Positions 1 through 9,965 are shown, numbered from the stretch's first letter. The stretch is 64,000 bases of DNA from KACC-23026 sp963829575 (GCA_963829575.1 CAWHJF010000019.1:1-64000); one strand, 5' to 3'. The notes: generated by a model from the sequence alone, not told the origin. Numbers and translations: made by a program.

Positions 1-46
1 ATTACACTTTAGTCAACAACTTTAAATAATTATATTTCATCGCTAT

Positions 47-80
47 TTAAAAAAGAAGATCCTCACCTTTAAGAGGACCT
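47..80 (-). terminator. Terminator of the helicase gene
   Basis: On the minus strand GGTCCTC and GAGGATC form a short stem with one mismatch, followed by CTTCTTTTTT. It lies just downstream of the helicase stop codon. Confidence 0.5.
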
Positions 81-114
81 TACGATATAGAATGTTCGAT
101 TACGAGCTCCCCCC

Positions 115-2333
115 TCATTCTAATTGCAGTTGTTTTAGGAAATGTTCCACAACTTGTGAGCATTCTAATCTGGCAGCTATATGAGGTGGTTTAATGTGCG
201 TCGTGTTAGATAGAGGCAATCCTAACCACAAAATTTGCTTATCAATCAGAATGAAATTAAAAGGAAATGCTTGATGAACACAGTTCTCAGGCTTGAGTTC
301 AGGAAAAGATCCATCTGATATCAGTGTCAACGGGGCCCGACGTTCACTTAAAATAAGGATCCATTCAGATAATACTGGTGTTGAGTGAGACAAAGATAAT
401 ACTATTGAAACGTTCGCCCCTCTCAAATCTTCGGTTACCTTGGTCAAGTCACGTGCATATAACCATTGTAGCTTTGGATGTTGATGATTAATCCAACTCC
501 CGATTTTTTCCCGGCCTATTCTTTGACTGTGCTTCTCTTGATGAGCAAGCAACTGTCTAAGTGTTTGATTTGGATTCATTTTGTCTCGAAAAAAAGAAGA
601 ATGACTCACTTGTATTAGTTTTCCTTTGGACCGTGTTAGGGCAACATTAATAAGACGTTCACTCTCTTTTCCATTTAAGAGATACCCAGGCCGTTCAACA
701 GGAAATGCATCAACTGTATCAAAAATCATGCATTCCCGCTCGCTTCCTTGAAACCGATGAACGGTTGCTGCTAACAGATCCACTTCCTTTTGTTCACTAA
801 GTAATTCTGATATTAATTTGTCCATCAAAGTCGCTTGAGCTCGATAAGGCGTTACGTATCCAATTGACTTCGCTCCACTTAAAACAGACTCGATGATCAA
901 TTGAAAGGATAAAAGAAGTTGCAAGAGGTTGAATCGGGAATTTGAGTTTTTTCTTTCATACAAAACGATCCCATTCCATCTGTATCTACTAAGATGGAAG
1001 CTTGACCTTTAAAAGGTTCACGTTCAAGTAGGACTCGCCTAGTTTGAAGAACGCTTGGATGGTCGGTCACGAGTGATTGGTAGATCACCCGATTCGTAAA
1101 AGCCGAGATTTCAGGATGCATTCGTCTTTGCTGATTCAACAAAAAAAGATGCGGGTGTCGATTAGTATGGAGATTTTGCACAACACCTGCTTTATGAAAA
1201 ATGTCTTCTTTTAACCACTCCTGAACATAGGGATCGCGTGAAGTGGCTATAGGAGGAAGTTGTTTGAAATCACCACATATTATAATTCGTTTGCCCAAGG
1301 ATGCGGCAAAGGCCGCCTGAGGCACATACACCATACTCGCTTCATCCACAATGACAACATCAAACGTTTTACTAAATAACGCATCGTCTGACGCTGCTTT
1401 TGAAAGTGTCGTACCAATTATAGCCGATTCTTTTAATAGGAGATGTTCTTTTTGACGAATCTTATCGATCACACGGACTAGCTTTTTTTCTATATTTAAA
1501 AGTGATCTCGAATCTCTTTGGCTGAAGGACGAGCCAAGATCACGAGTCAAGGCTTGTTTTTCTTTTAACAAGTGATCCCGTTCCTCACTTAGTCGAGGTT
1601 CACTCTCATGAAGCAAAAAACTCGGGATTAATTCAGGGTGATGAGCTTTTAAAGCGTCAGACTCTGTCCCAAATCGAATCACTTTTCCTGCAATGGGATG
1701 ACCCTTTTTTTTCAAAAAAGTAGCCACTTCTCCCATTAGAACATCCACCGCTTGATTACTTTGAGATACAATTAAAACACGTCGATTTTTCAAAAAATGG
1801 TTGGCTGCCACACGCGCGAGTGTATAAGTTTTTCCTGTTCCAGGAGGGCCCCAGACAAACGTGACTGGATTATATTTTGAGCGTAGCAAAAGTTCATGAA
1901 CAGGTGTTTTTATTTTTTCGATAGGATGTTTCAGAGTCTTAGGCGGCTCCATAAGCATCTCAACACGTGCCCTTTTCGTCTTGCTTTTATTGATCTCATC
2001 TAATCTTTGATTTAGTTGTTCAAGCAATTCCCAGGGGTCGTGGAACAACACGCACTCCTGAATCAAATCCCCTAGAGTCTTCTCAAGTGTAAGCATCACA
2101 CTTCGCCCCTCAATCGAAAGGATCTTCCCTGACACCTGAGTCTTTCCCAATTTGATCCGGATCGATGACCCTGTCGGAATTTTTAAAGGGAGTTCTGTAT
2201 CAAAATAGTAGGTATGAGTACTTCCAGACTCGACGAATCTTCCGTCTGTTAAGGGATATTTAGTCCCCCCAAACGATTTTAGATGTGTAATTTCATGATC
2301 TAACGCGTCTTGCCATTGTTTAATATAATTCAA
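115..2333 (-). pseudogene. SF1 DNA/RNA helicase with C-terminal PLD-like domain, frameshifted
   Basis: Two adjoining frames together encode one superfamily 1 (UPF1/Dna2-like, AAA_11/AAA_12) helicase of about 740 residues. The N-terminal part (897-2333, TTG start after AGAGGG) has Walker A GPPGTGKTYTLA and the DEAD-like VIVDEAS, then QQRRMHPEI. The C-terminal part (115-963) continues with YVTPYRAQA, VHRFQGSE and the arginine-finger motif NVALTRSKGKL. It ends in about 130 residues resembling a degenerate phospholipase-D fold (FNFILIDKQ then LWLGLPL). The frames meet at a run of four A on the plus strand (962-965). One extra base there restores a continuous protein. This is either a recent inactivating deletion or a sequencing error. 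The cellular role of such stand-alone helicases is not settled. Confidence 0.8.
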
Positions 2334-2548
2334 CGATTAATCCCTCTTGTTCAAATCTTGATGTTATTTATATTGGGTTTCCTGAGCGGATTCTCGAGCA
2401 CGCTCCATTATATACGTATATTTAAGAATTCGCTATTTCTAGAAATAGATATGCAAAATGGAAAATAGGTTCTCCATATCATTTTATATCTGTAAAAAAT
2501 ACTAAGTTTATATGAATTAGAAGGAAATTACACATATGGAGGGTATAA

Positions 2549-2660
2549 CGCCTAACAAATCCTTACATAACGAATAAACAGCGGAACCTCTTAGACATAA
2601 AATCAAGTTATGTCTAAGAGGTTCCGCTATTGACATAGGATCAATTCAATTGGTTAGGCG
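2549..2660. repeat. Nested inverted repeat, possible MITE or strong terminator
   Basis: An outer 8-bp inverted repeat (CGCCTAAC at 2549-2556, GTTAGGCG at 2653-2660) encloses a perfect 20-bp inverted repeat (2581-2600 and 2608-2627) with a 7-nt loop. The inner hairpin lies downstream of the peptidoglycan hydrolase gene and could terminate it, but it lacks a clean T-tract. The nested outer repeat suggests a small mobile or structured element instead. Confidence 0.55.
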
Positions 2661-2695
2661 CAATTGACGTCCCTCTCATGCTTTAGCATACCTGT

Positions 2696-3967
2696 TTAAA
2701 ACGGTCCCACATCATATTGCGCAAGTCCGTATTCTTTAATCAAGAATAGTAGTTTTTCAGCATAGAGAGGATCCGTTGCATATCCTGCGCTTTGTAGACC
2801 ATCAGCATAATCCTGAAGACTGGCTGCGTTTGTCAAATAGTATTGATAGTAAGAACTCGTTAGAATGGACGCATGGTCCACCATGCACTGATAAAACGTT
2901 TGATACGCTTTGAATTTCGCATCAATGGTTACTTCCACCCCTCCGTAATATTCATGGGTAGGCAACGTTACAGATCCTGCTGGTCCAGCGCCTTTAATTC
3001 CAAATAGATTTTTCCCAAGTGTGGCAAGATTGGAAAATTGTCCGCCTCCATCACTCTCTAAAATCGCTTGAGCCAGTGTAATGGCTGCTGGAACGCCCGT
3101 TGATTGTTGAAGCTTCTGGGCATCCTGTATCAGCGGAAGAATATTATCTGGCAGACCGGTTGCGTTGTGAGACACTTGCTGGGCTTTCTTTTGTTCCTGC
3201 TCTTTTTCCCATTGTGCGAGTTCTGCTTTATGGGCGTTTTCTTGTTTTTGAAGCAAAGCTGCCTGTTCTTTCTGATCGAGTACCGATCGTTGGATTGTAC
3301 TCGCTTTTTTCTGAAGTTTTTGGAGTAACGTCTGTTCCTGTGCTTTTTTGCTATCAAGAGACGCCTGCATTTGCTTAAGACTCTGAAGATCAGAATTCAA
3401 TCCTTTTAAAGTGATCTGTAGAGCTTGTTGATCTTTTGTGAGATTCTCTTCATCTGCTTTTTGCTGGAGCAATATGGAATGGTCCTGCTGTGCAATTTTA
3501 TTAAAAAAGACCACTCGCCCCAGAAAATCATTAAAGTCTTTAGCATCTAGAAGTAAAAGTAAATAGTTGCTCGTCCCACCGTTCACATAGACCGACTTTG
3601 CGCGTTCTCCAATCAGATTTTTCCGTTGAGCCATCCTTTTTTGAAGACTCTTTACATTAACCTTTAGCGTCTGGATCGACTGTTTCGTATCCTCGATCGC
3701 GTTTTGCTTCTTTTGAATTTTATAAGTGGAAAGCCTAATTTGAGATTGCAATACCTGTACTTGATTCATTAGACGAGATTGCTGGTTTTGATTCGTATTA
3801 AGAGTGGATTGTTTATTTTGCAATGAATTAAGAGTGGATTGTCGTTTTTTTTCAATTTGATTTATTTGTTGTTTCAATTGACTTCCGGTATCAGCGAGGG
3901 CAACAGGTGATTTCGTTAATAGGATCATCGAAAGAGTTGCTGCACCAACCATTATCAGACGTTTCAT
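2696..3967 (-). CDS. Secreted peptidoglycan hydrolase: coiled coil plus glucosaminidase domain
   Basis: The ATG at 3967 is chosen over the upstream TTG because AAGG lies 7 nt before it and the protein then begins MKRLIMVGAATL, a signal peptide ending near ALA-D. Residues ~30-265 are a long coiled coil of the CwlO/PcsB N-terminal kind (many Gln, Lys and Leu). The last ~150 residues are a FlgJ/LytG-like endo-beta-N-acetylglucosaminidase domain with AITLAQAILESDG and NLFGIKG. The Glu in ILESDG is the likely catalytic residue. The protein is expected to act outside the cell on glycan strands. Its stretch overlaps the stop of a 47-codon upstream frame (ATGA), suggesting coupling. The combination of PcsB-type coiled coil with a glucosaminidase rather than CHAP or NlpC domain is less common. 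Confidence 0.85.
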   Translation of the reverse strand: MKRLIMVGAATLSMILLTKSPVALADTGSQLKQQINQIEKKRQSTLNSLQNKQSTLNTNQNQQSRLMNQVQVLQSQIRLSTYKIQKKQNAIEDTKQSIQTLKVNVKSLQKRMAQRKNLIGERAKSVYVNGGTSNYLLLLLDAKDFNDFLGRVVFFNKIAQQDHSILLQQKADEENLTKDQQALQITLKGLNSDLQSLKQMQASLDSKKAQEQTLLQKLQKKASTIQRSVLDQKEQAALLQKQENAHKAELAQWEKEQEQKKAQQVSHNATGLPDNILPLIQDAQKLQQSTGVPAAITLAQAILESDGGGQFSNLATLGKNLFGIKGAGPAGSVTLPTHEYYGGVEVTIDAKFKAYQTFYQCMVDHASILTSSYYQYYLTNAASLQDYADGLQSAGYATDPLYAEKLLFLIKEYGLAQYDVGPF

Positions 3968-4107
3968 AGTTCTACCTTGCAAGATCCTTGCTTCCCATTT
4001 AAAGAAACGATCCCGCCGCTACCTACTCGATCAAACCTACCCATTCGTAAACGGTTGTCAGTAACGGTTTCTACTTTATCTAATGCTTTTTCATAAAATG
4101 TTTTCAT
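3964..4107 (-). CDS. Possible 47-aa leader peptide coupled to the hydrolase gene
   Basis: An ATG-initiated frame of 47 codons begins MKTFYEKALDKVETV and ends in a TGA that overlaps the ATG of the peptidoglycan hydrolase (ATGA). Upstream is only a weak AGGATGTG. I recognise no family. It has no hydrophobic segment and is mildly charged. The overlap suggests translational coupling, but the frame may be fortuitous. Confidence 0.35.
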   Translation of the reverse strand: MKTFYEKALDKVETVTDNRLRMGRFDRVGSGGIVSLNGKQGSCKVEL

Positions 4108-4180
4108 GACTCGACAACACATCCTGACATACTTTTTGAACAACTACTATGTTTCGACATAAAAGAAGTAATCTATTCAA

Positions 4181-4186
4181 ATTATA
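4181..4186 (-). promoter_or_regulatory. Candidate -10 box for the hydrolase transcript
   Basis: A perfect TATAAT on the minus strand lies about 75 bp upstream of the 47-codon frame. No convincing -35 is visible 17 bp further upstream, so this is tentative. Confidence 0.3.
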
Positions 4187-4352
4187 ACATTAGTTAATTG
4201 GTGAATTGTGTTTTAATCCTATTACTTTTTAATTACAAATGTCTGTTTTGTCTGGTTGGTCGCGCCAAATTGACAGAATCTACTGCTTCATTTTTTCTAA
4301 AAGAGAGCATTAAATTATGTTTTTATATGTCAGAATTTATGGAGGGTTTAAA

Positions 4353-4961
4353 TTGAGTAATTGGTTTCCTCGCGTTTATGATACCTTTATGTCTCCGCTA
4401 GAGAAGAACACAACGTTTCAGAGACAACGGCAAAGGCTAATCGCAAAGGCTTCTGGCAAAGTGCTTGAAATAGGTGCAGGTACAGGTGTTAATTTTTCTT
4501 ATTACACAGAAAAAATAGAGTCCGTAGTGGCAACGGACCCTAATCCAGAGATGGTTCATAAAGCTCAGAAAAAAGTCAATGAATCCCGAGTCCCTCTTAA
4601 AGTCATAACAGCAAGCGCAGAGCAGCTGACCTTTCCCGACCACACATTTGATACTGTGATTGGAACCCTTGTCTTTTGTACGATTCCAAATCCGGAGCGG
4701 GCGCTTAAAGAACTTTCACGCGTTTTAAAACCTGGAGGAACATTCCTTTCATTTGAACACGTTCAAATGAAACAACCGCTTCTTAAAGTTTCCCAGACTG
4801 TATTAACGCCCCTTTGGAAACACCTCTGTGACGGCTGCCACCTAAACCATGATACACTAGGACTTTTTGAAACCAGTCCCTTCTTTCAAATTAACCAAGT
4901 AAATTCTCTATATAAAGGCCTCTTTTTGTCGTTTGAAGGTGTCAATCACCACTCGAATTAA
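4353..4961 (+). CDS. Class I SAM-dependent methyltransferase
   Basis: The TTG at 4353 preceded by GGAGGG (4341-4346) is the likely start, giving 202 aa. The ATG at 4317 has no ribosome binding site. The Rossmann SAM-binding motif I is LEIGAGTGVNF (about residues 39-49). It is followed by the acidic ATDPNPEM after strand 2 and the motif IV region FDTVIGTLVFCTIP with RVLKPGG. This is the Methyltransf_11/UbiE-like arrangement, close to small bacterial METTL7-like or phospholipid N-methyltransferase-like proteins. The substrate cannot be told from sequence. It is a single cytoplasmic gene between a divergent hydrolase and a polysaccharide deacetylase. Confidence 0.8.
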   Translation: MSNWFPRVYDTFMSPLEKNTTFQRQRQRLIAKASGKVLEIGAGTGVNFSYYTEKIESVVATDPNPEMVHKAQKKVNESRVPLKVITASAEQLTFPDHTFDTVIGTLVFCTIPNPERALKELSRVLKPGGTFLSFEHVQMKQPLLKVSQTVLTPLWKHLCDGCHLNHDTLGLFETSPFFQINQVNSLYKGLFLSFEGVNHHSN

Positions 4962-5052
4962 CTCGAGATCGTAGGAACGCCATACACGCCTATTAATAAA
5001 AAAACCAAAATTGCAGAACCTAATTCTAAATTGTAGAATTCGGGGGTTCAAT

Positions 5053-5811
5053 ATGTTTTTACACTCAATAAAGGGTTACTTTACGGTTCTGAGTTGTCTA
5101 ATTGTGAGTTTCAGTCAGATTAATGTCTCCGAGGCTGCAGGTTTTATTCCAGATCGAAACTACTATGAAACCCGCGGGGATATTATCTGGGAAGTTCCAA
5201 CTAAGGAAAAGATGATTGCTCTTACATTTGACGATGGACCAAACGACACCTACACACCAGAGGTTTTGGACATCCTAAATGAGTATCATGCTAAGGCTAC
5301 TTTTTTCCTTATTGGTGAGCACATTAAACAATTCCCTAACCTTGCGAGACGCGAAGTGTTAGAAGGCCATGAAATTGAAAATCATACGTTTACCCATGTC
5401 GTAATCGAAAAAATGTCTGATCAAGAATATTTAGCGGATATCAGCAAGACTGATAAATTGATCCAAACCTTTCAAACCTCTCCATTACGCCTGTTTCGAC
5501 CACCAAAGGGACACCTTAGCGCGTCTATAATAAAAGCACTTCGAAAAGATCATTATGAAATCGTCTTATGGTCATGGCATCAAGACACAAGGGATTGGGA
5601 ACGACCAGGCGTAAACAGAATCGCGAATCACGTTATTAAAAATGCTCATAATGGAGACATCGTCATTATGCATGACTCAGGTGGAAACAGAGAGCAAACG
5701 GTCAAAGCGTTAAAAATCATTCTTCCCACTCTAGAAAAACAAGGGTATCAATTTGTGACCATTAGAGAACTTCTTGAATCCTGCCCTAAATATAAATTTT
5801 TGTTCAAATAA
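5053..5811 (+). CDS. Secreted polysaccharide deacetylase (NodB/CE4 domain)
   Basis: The ATG at 5053 follows GGGGGT and starts a signal peptide (about 30 residues, to SEAAG). The CE4 catalytic motifs are present: motif 1 TFDDGPND, whose second Asp binds metal; motif 2 HEIENHTFTH with the two metal-binding His; motif 3 LFRPPKGH, a variant of RxPxG; DTRDW; and IVIMHD. The length (252 aa) and layout fit peptidoglycan N-acetylglucosamine or muramic acid deacetylases such as those acting during sporulation (PdaA/PdaB-like), but the exact paralogue cannot be assigned. It should act on the wall outside the membrane. It converges with the MFS gene downstream. Confidence 0.85.
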   Translation: MFLHSIKGYFTVLSCLIVSFSQINVSEAAGFIPDRNYYETRGDIIWEVPTKEKMIALTFDDGPNDTYTPEVLDILNEYHAKATFFLIGEHIKQFPNLARREVLEGHEIENHTFTHVVIEKMSDQEYLADISKTDKLIQTFQTSPLRLFRPPKGHLSASIIKALRKDHYEIVLWSWHQDTRDWERPGVNRIANHVIKNAHNGDIVIMHDSGGNREQTVKALKIILPTLEKQGYQFVTIRELLESCPKYKFLFK

Positions 5812-5890
5812 AAGTGGTGATCAGAACCCTGAAAGATTTTGAAAAAGGTAATCAAAATTTACAATTTGAACCCGACTGCTTACATTTTTT

Positions 5891-7120
5891 CTATTTGGAT
5901 ACGTGATTCGGCGCTTTCACGCTGATTTTTAAAGAGGCTTTTCGAACTAAAATAAAATAAGATAAAAACGCTAAAAAGCTCGCTAAAAACATCAAGACAC
6001 CCATTGGAATCGCGGAATGCTCACCCGCGATTCCAACAAGCGGTGCAGTCATAGAGCCCAAGATAAACGGTAATAAACCTAAAAGTGCTGACGCGCTGCC
6101 TGCGATATGGCCTTGCGTTTCCATCGCTAATGAAAATGAGGACGTTCCAATAATACTAATAGACATGACAAAGAAGAAAATAGGAATTGCCACCGCAATA
6201 AGTGGCGCTTTTAAAATAAGAGAGATAAGTAATAAAATACCGGCAGTGTTAGATAATGCTAAACCTATTTTCAAGAACGTTTTTTCAGAGACTCGATCAG
6301 ACAAGCGCCCCACTAGTTGAGTCCCTATAATAAGTCCGATCCCATTCATGCCAAATAACAAACTGAACACTTGTGGTGAGACCCCATAAATCGTTTGATA
6401 AACAAAAGGGATGCCGGACACATAAGCAAAAATGCCCGCAACCGTAAAGCCTTGGCTAAACGCATAACCCGTAAATTGCCGATCTTTAAACAAGGATCCA
6501 AAATTGGTCATGACTTGTTTAAAATTACTTGGCACCCGCCTTTCAACAGGTAAGGTTTCTTCGAGTTTAAACAAAACCGTTAGTGCTAAAATTAAACCGA
6601 TACAAGCTAAGACGACGAAGACTCCGTTCCAATTTGTGAACGCGAGAATAGCACCACCTGAGATCGGCGCAACAATTGGACCAAGGTTACCGACGAGCAT
6701 TAATAATGCAAAAAACTTGGTGAGTTCTCTCCCACTATAGACATCTCGAACAACAGCTCTAGAAATAACGAGTCCCCCTGCTGCTGAAAAACCTTGAATG
6801 AAACGCGAACCAATTAAGGTATAGATATTTGGTGCGATCGAACACGTTAAAGAGGCAAGTAAGTACAAAAAGAGAAAAATAACTAAAGGCTTACGACGCC
6901 CTAAGACATCGCTTAATGGTCCGATAATCAATTGCCCAATACCTAGACCAAGTAAGCATGTCGTCAAACTAATTTGAACTAAGGAAGCTGTTGTATGGAA
7001 TTCTTTTACAATTGTTGGAAAAGAAGGTAAATAAGTATCAATTGTAAAAGGCCCTAAAAGTGCCAATGACCCAAGAAGTAAAGCAAGTTGTAGTCGTTTT
7101 GTTTTCGTTAAAGTATTCAA
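5891..7120 (-). CDS. Bcr/CflA-type multidrug efflux MFS transporter
   Basis: A 409-aa, 12-helix major facilitator with the 12-TM drug:H+ antiporter signatures GPFTIDTYLPSFP in helix 1, GPLSDVLGRRKPL in loop 2-3 (motif A), and GPIVAPISGGAI in helix 5. These are characteristic of the Bcr/CflA subfamily (bicyclomycin or chloramphenicol exporters). It starts at a TTG (7120) preceded by AAAGGCGAT. Transport is expected to be proton-driven and across the cytoplasmic membrane; the substrate is unknown. It is monocistronic, with no regulator beside it. Confidence 0.85.
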   Translation of the reverse strand: MNTLTKTKRLQLALLLGSLALLGPFTIDTYLPSFPTIVKEFHTTASLVQISLTTCLLGLGIGQLIIGPLSDVLGRRKPLVIFLFLYLLASLTCSIAPNIYTLIGSRFIQGFSAAGGLVISRAVVRDVYSGRELTKFFALLMLVGNLGPIVAPISGGAILAFTNWNGVFVVLACIGLILALTVLFKLEETLPVERRVPSNFKQVMTNFGSLFKDRQFTGYAFSQGFTVAGIFAYVSGIPFVYQTIYGVSPQVFSLLFGMNGIGLIIGTQLVGRLSDRVSEKTFLKIGLALSNTAGILLLISLILKAPLIAVAIPIFFFVMSISIIGTSSFSLAMETQGHIAGSASALLGLLPFILGSMTAPLVGIAGEHSAIPMGVLMFLASFLAFLSYFILVRKASLKISVKAPNHVSK

Positions 7121-7467
7121 TCAAATCGCCTTTCTGTAATAAAGTCTAGTTAATATTCGACAAACTAAGCCAAGAGCCATAATTGGTACAAAGCTATTTT
7201 GAATGCTGTCACCAAAGACACTTGATTGCTTATAAACAGAATCATCCCGTCTGAAACAGTCTCCTATTTTCAATCGATTGATTAAGGAGCCGTTTATTTA
7301 GTGAGGGTTCAATCCCCAGTTATTCACCCCAAAAACGAATAAAACCCCTATTCGCAAATCCTTTCTAACTCCTAGTCTATCATAGCTCTAAAGAATTCAA
7401 TGCGGAAGATGCCTGAAAGCGAGTCTGACCTCGCCATACTATTCCGACAAACCTCGGGTGGTATCTG
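7121..7467. other. Intergenic stretch without a recognised gene
   Basis: This 347-bp stretch lies upstream of the MFS gene and downstream of the C45-type gene. The only structure seen is a short GCGAG/CTCGC hairpin (7418-7433), which may belong to the end of the C45-type transcript. No open frame with a ribosome binding site was found. Confidence 0.4.
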
Positions 7468-8529
7468 TCACCTGAACCAATCTGCTTTTTCCATATTTAA
7501 AAAGGGGATGTTCGTATCCACTGTGCCATCAATCCGTTTTATTTGGAAATCTTCTCCATTAAGCCATTTTAAAAAGTCAAACAGGACGGGTGCTCGGTCT
7601 CCGCCTAATGTAAACCAAGCGCTCAAATCATTTGGAAAATAAGCGGAAGTGTGAATCGTTCCAGCCCAACTGCCATAAAGTTTAGAAAATACTCCTTTAT
7701 CCGTATCATTTAAAAGTTTAAAGGCTTCGCTTGCCTCTAAGCCATGGGTTTGTTTTGCTTTCATGATCGACAACCTCTTTTCCGAATCCTCAATTATGTA
7801 ACGATTTTCCTTAATTAAAGATTGAAAATGATTGGTGCAGGCATGATCTCGCCGAACTTCTATTTTCCTAGGCGAGGTTTCAACTAAATAAGGGGTTTGA
7901 GCGACCTGATCATATAAGAAATAACTAAAAGAGCCGCGGTGTGGAATGTCTTTCAATAAATCTACTGCTTCCTCGGCTGACGAGCACTGTTCCAAAATTA
8001 ACCTGCCAATCATATAGCATAAAAAACCGTCTCCTGGACGTTTTCGGTTAATAAAGGTATAGCCCATTGCTAATCCTTTTTCATTCAGACCGTCGCTTCT
8101 TCCGGTAATTTTATGGCTCACACCAAATGTCGAATAGCCGCCATCGGTTGGTTGATAGACCACAATTCTGCCGTCGTAAGTTTTGGGGTGGTAATCATAA
8201 TTTCGGATCAAATAACGATCACCCGACATAATCGAACAGCCAGAAAGGTCGATGTTCACTCTGAATCCACTAAATTCTTGAATGATTTGCTCAATCTCCC
8301 AATCTAAGGTCTCCCTAAACCCTAATAATTCTTCCCAAACCTTAGGGGCAAACCGTTGGAAAATGTCCATTGTCTCTTCAAGATCAATCCTAAAAAGTGG
8401 TTGTCGCACTTTCCATTGTTGGGCTCGATTTTTAATAACAATTGATTCCTTAAGAAGTTCTGCTTGCCTACGTCCAAATTCAAAATGCGACCCTCGAAAT
8501 TGGATCACATCGGTAAAAATCCTTTTCAT
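7468..8529 (-). CDS. C45-family acyl-CoA:6-APA acyltransferase-like N-terminal hydrolase
   Basis: The inner ATG (8529) is preferred because AGAGG lies 8 nt before it. The protein (353 aa) belongs to the linear amide C-N hydrolase / penicillin acyltransferase group. The family nucleophile Cys lies in LSGCSIM, followed by RYLIRNYDYHP, GRSDGLNEKGLAMGYTF and NHF. In such enzymes autocleavage exposes the Cys as an N-terminal nucleophile. Here the Cys sits about 100 residues in, as in AAT-type precursors. The substrate is unknown; family members cleave or transfer acyl amides such as penicillins, bile salts or acyl-homoserine lactones. It is expected to be cytoplasmic since there is no signal peptide. 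Confidence 0.75.
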   Translation of the reverse strand: MKRIFTDVIQFRGSHFEFGRRQAELLKESIVIKNRAQQWKVRQPLFRIDLEETMDIFQRFAPKVWEELLGFRETLDWEIEQIIQEFSGFRVNIDLSGCSIMSGDRYLIRNYDYHPKTYDGRIVVYQPTDGGYSTFGVSHKITGRSDGLNEKGLAMGYTFINRKRPGDGFLCYMIGRLILEQCSSAEEAVDLLKDIPHRGSFSYFLYDQVAQTPYLVETSPRKIEVRRDHACTNHFQSLIKENRYIIEDSEKRLSIMKAKQTHGLEASEAFKLLNDTDKGVFSKLYGSWAGTIHTSAYFPNDLSAWFTLGGDRAPVLFDFLKWLNGEDFQIKRIDGTVDTNIPFLNMEKADWFR

Positions 8530-8726
8530 TGCGGAACCTCTTTTCATGCAGCATCCTTATCAGATTACTTGAGTTTGCCTACAAAATAAAGAGGAAAGCC
8601 TAATCTTTGCAGAAATGTTCCTACAACATACTGTTGTTAGTGGAAATCTAATTTAATATTATTAGTCTATTTTGATTTCCAAAAAGGAAATACATATATA
8701 AGGACTATAACGATCCAATAAAAAGA

Positions 8727-8770
8727 AGACCTCCTAGATGAACAAGGGACTTTTGTCATTTAGGAGGTCT
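8727..8770 (-). terminator. Terminator after the acyl-CoA dehydrogenase remnant
   Basis: AGACCTCCTA pairs with TAGGAGGTCT, with inner ATGA/TCAT pairing. On the minus strand the stem is followed by TCTTTTTATT. Confidence 0.75.
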
Positions 8771-8799
8771 ATTACGCGTTTCGAAGAATTAATTTAGCC

Positions 8800-9784
8800 T
8801 TACATACCTTTATACCATTCACCCATAATGCGATTGAAGAGTGCATTTGAAACGACATGATTACCTAAGATCCCCTTTTCCTGCGTCGAGTCAAACGTCA
8901 TCTGAAACCAATAATCCGCAACCGCCACACGTCGATTCGAATTTGATGAAATGAGATCATACTGAGCTTCTTCTAAAAGTTGAACAGCGGCGAACACATC
9001 ATAACAATAATAAGCTAATTTTTTTGCCAACCCTTCTTGCGTGTAACGATCCTGCCTCAATGTATGCTGAATGCTCTTTTCTAATTCATCTACTTTTTCT
9101 GTGCGTTTATCTTTTAAAAGAAGGACTTGTTCATGTGTGAGTTGATCGAGAGTATGACGGATTCTTTTAAGAAAACCTTTTCCTTCTGTTTTACCAAGAC
9201 TCTTTAACACTTCTAACGATTGAATATTTGCTGCGCCTTCCCATACTGGGTTGACAATCGCATCCCTTAAAAGACGTGACGTGTGAGATACTGGGCTTTC
9301 TGCTTGTCGGAACCAAATTTTTCTAACACAAAAGCGACCGACTGAGAGAGGCCAACCGGACAAGTGAATCCAGGTTCTGCTTCAGATAAAAGGTAAACGA
9401 AAACCCCATTAACAAAAACGGCATTCGCTCTGGACTATCAGCATCATAACGATAGGCGACGACACCTGTTCCGTATCCATCTATAACGGTTTGCCGATAC
9501 CCTTCATTATGCCAAACTTGGTTGATTTCATTGGCATATTTATCATAGCGAATTAATTTAGGGGCCCCATCACGATCGGTATGTCGGGCCCGTTCGTCAA
9601 CTGGTCCCACCGCTAGTCTTCCTGCTTTCACAAAAGAATCTTCAACATAAGTTTGAATGGCTTCTGATAAATAGCGTTTGACGTAACGCGTTACTATTGG
9701 ATCTTGTGAATACCAGTTCACTTCACTGGAACTTTTCCACTTGCAAACAGATATTGGGTTTGTGCATTCAGGATGCTCACCCAT
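8800..9784 (-). pseudogene. AidB-like acyl-CoA dehydrogenase, deleted and frameshifted
   Basis: This is the wreck of an acyl-CoA dehydrogenase of the AidB type (FAD-dependent, normally about 550-600 aa). The N-terminal frame (9323-9784) gives residues to about 130, ending near PFLLMGFSF. The next stretch continues in a different frame (LSEAEPGFTCPVGLSQSVA, then VLEKFGSDKQKAQYLTRH). The C-terminal frame (8800-9363) carries RLLRDAIVNPVWEGAAN and about 160 further residues. Between YLTRH and RLLRDA more than 200 family residues are missing. Three frames plus a large internal deletion mean no working enzyme can be made. The terminator downstream is still intact. Confidence 0.85.
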
Positions 9785-9867
9785 ATTTTCAGCTCCTTTT
9801 CGACCATTTTAACAAGATTTTTAAGCTCGGAGATCCTTTGTTCGATTAATCATAATAATTGAAATTA

Positions 9868-9904
9868 ATGAAAGAAAGAGCCTCTGGTTAAATCCCAGAG
9901 GCCT
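9868..9904 (-). terminator. Terminator of metY
   Basis: On the minus strand GCCTCTGG/CCAGAGGC with loop GATTTAA is followed by CTTTCTTTCATT, about 60 bp after the metY stop. Confidence 0.8.
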
Positions 9905-9965
9905 TATTCGATGTCTCACTCCATACACTTTTTCATCGTTTAAAAGTTTTAGCGTTCATTAACCC

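Noticed and set aside
3100..3378. Overlapping plus-strand frames inside the peptidoglycan hydrolase coiled coil
   Set aside because: They are antisense shadows caused by the biased codon composition of the coiled coil.
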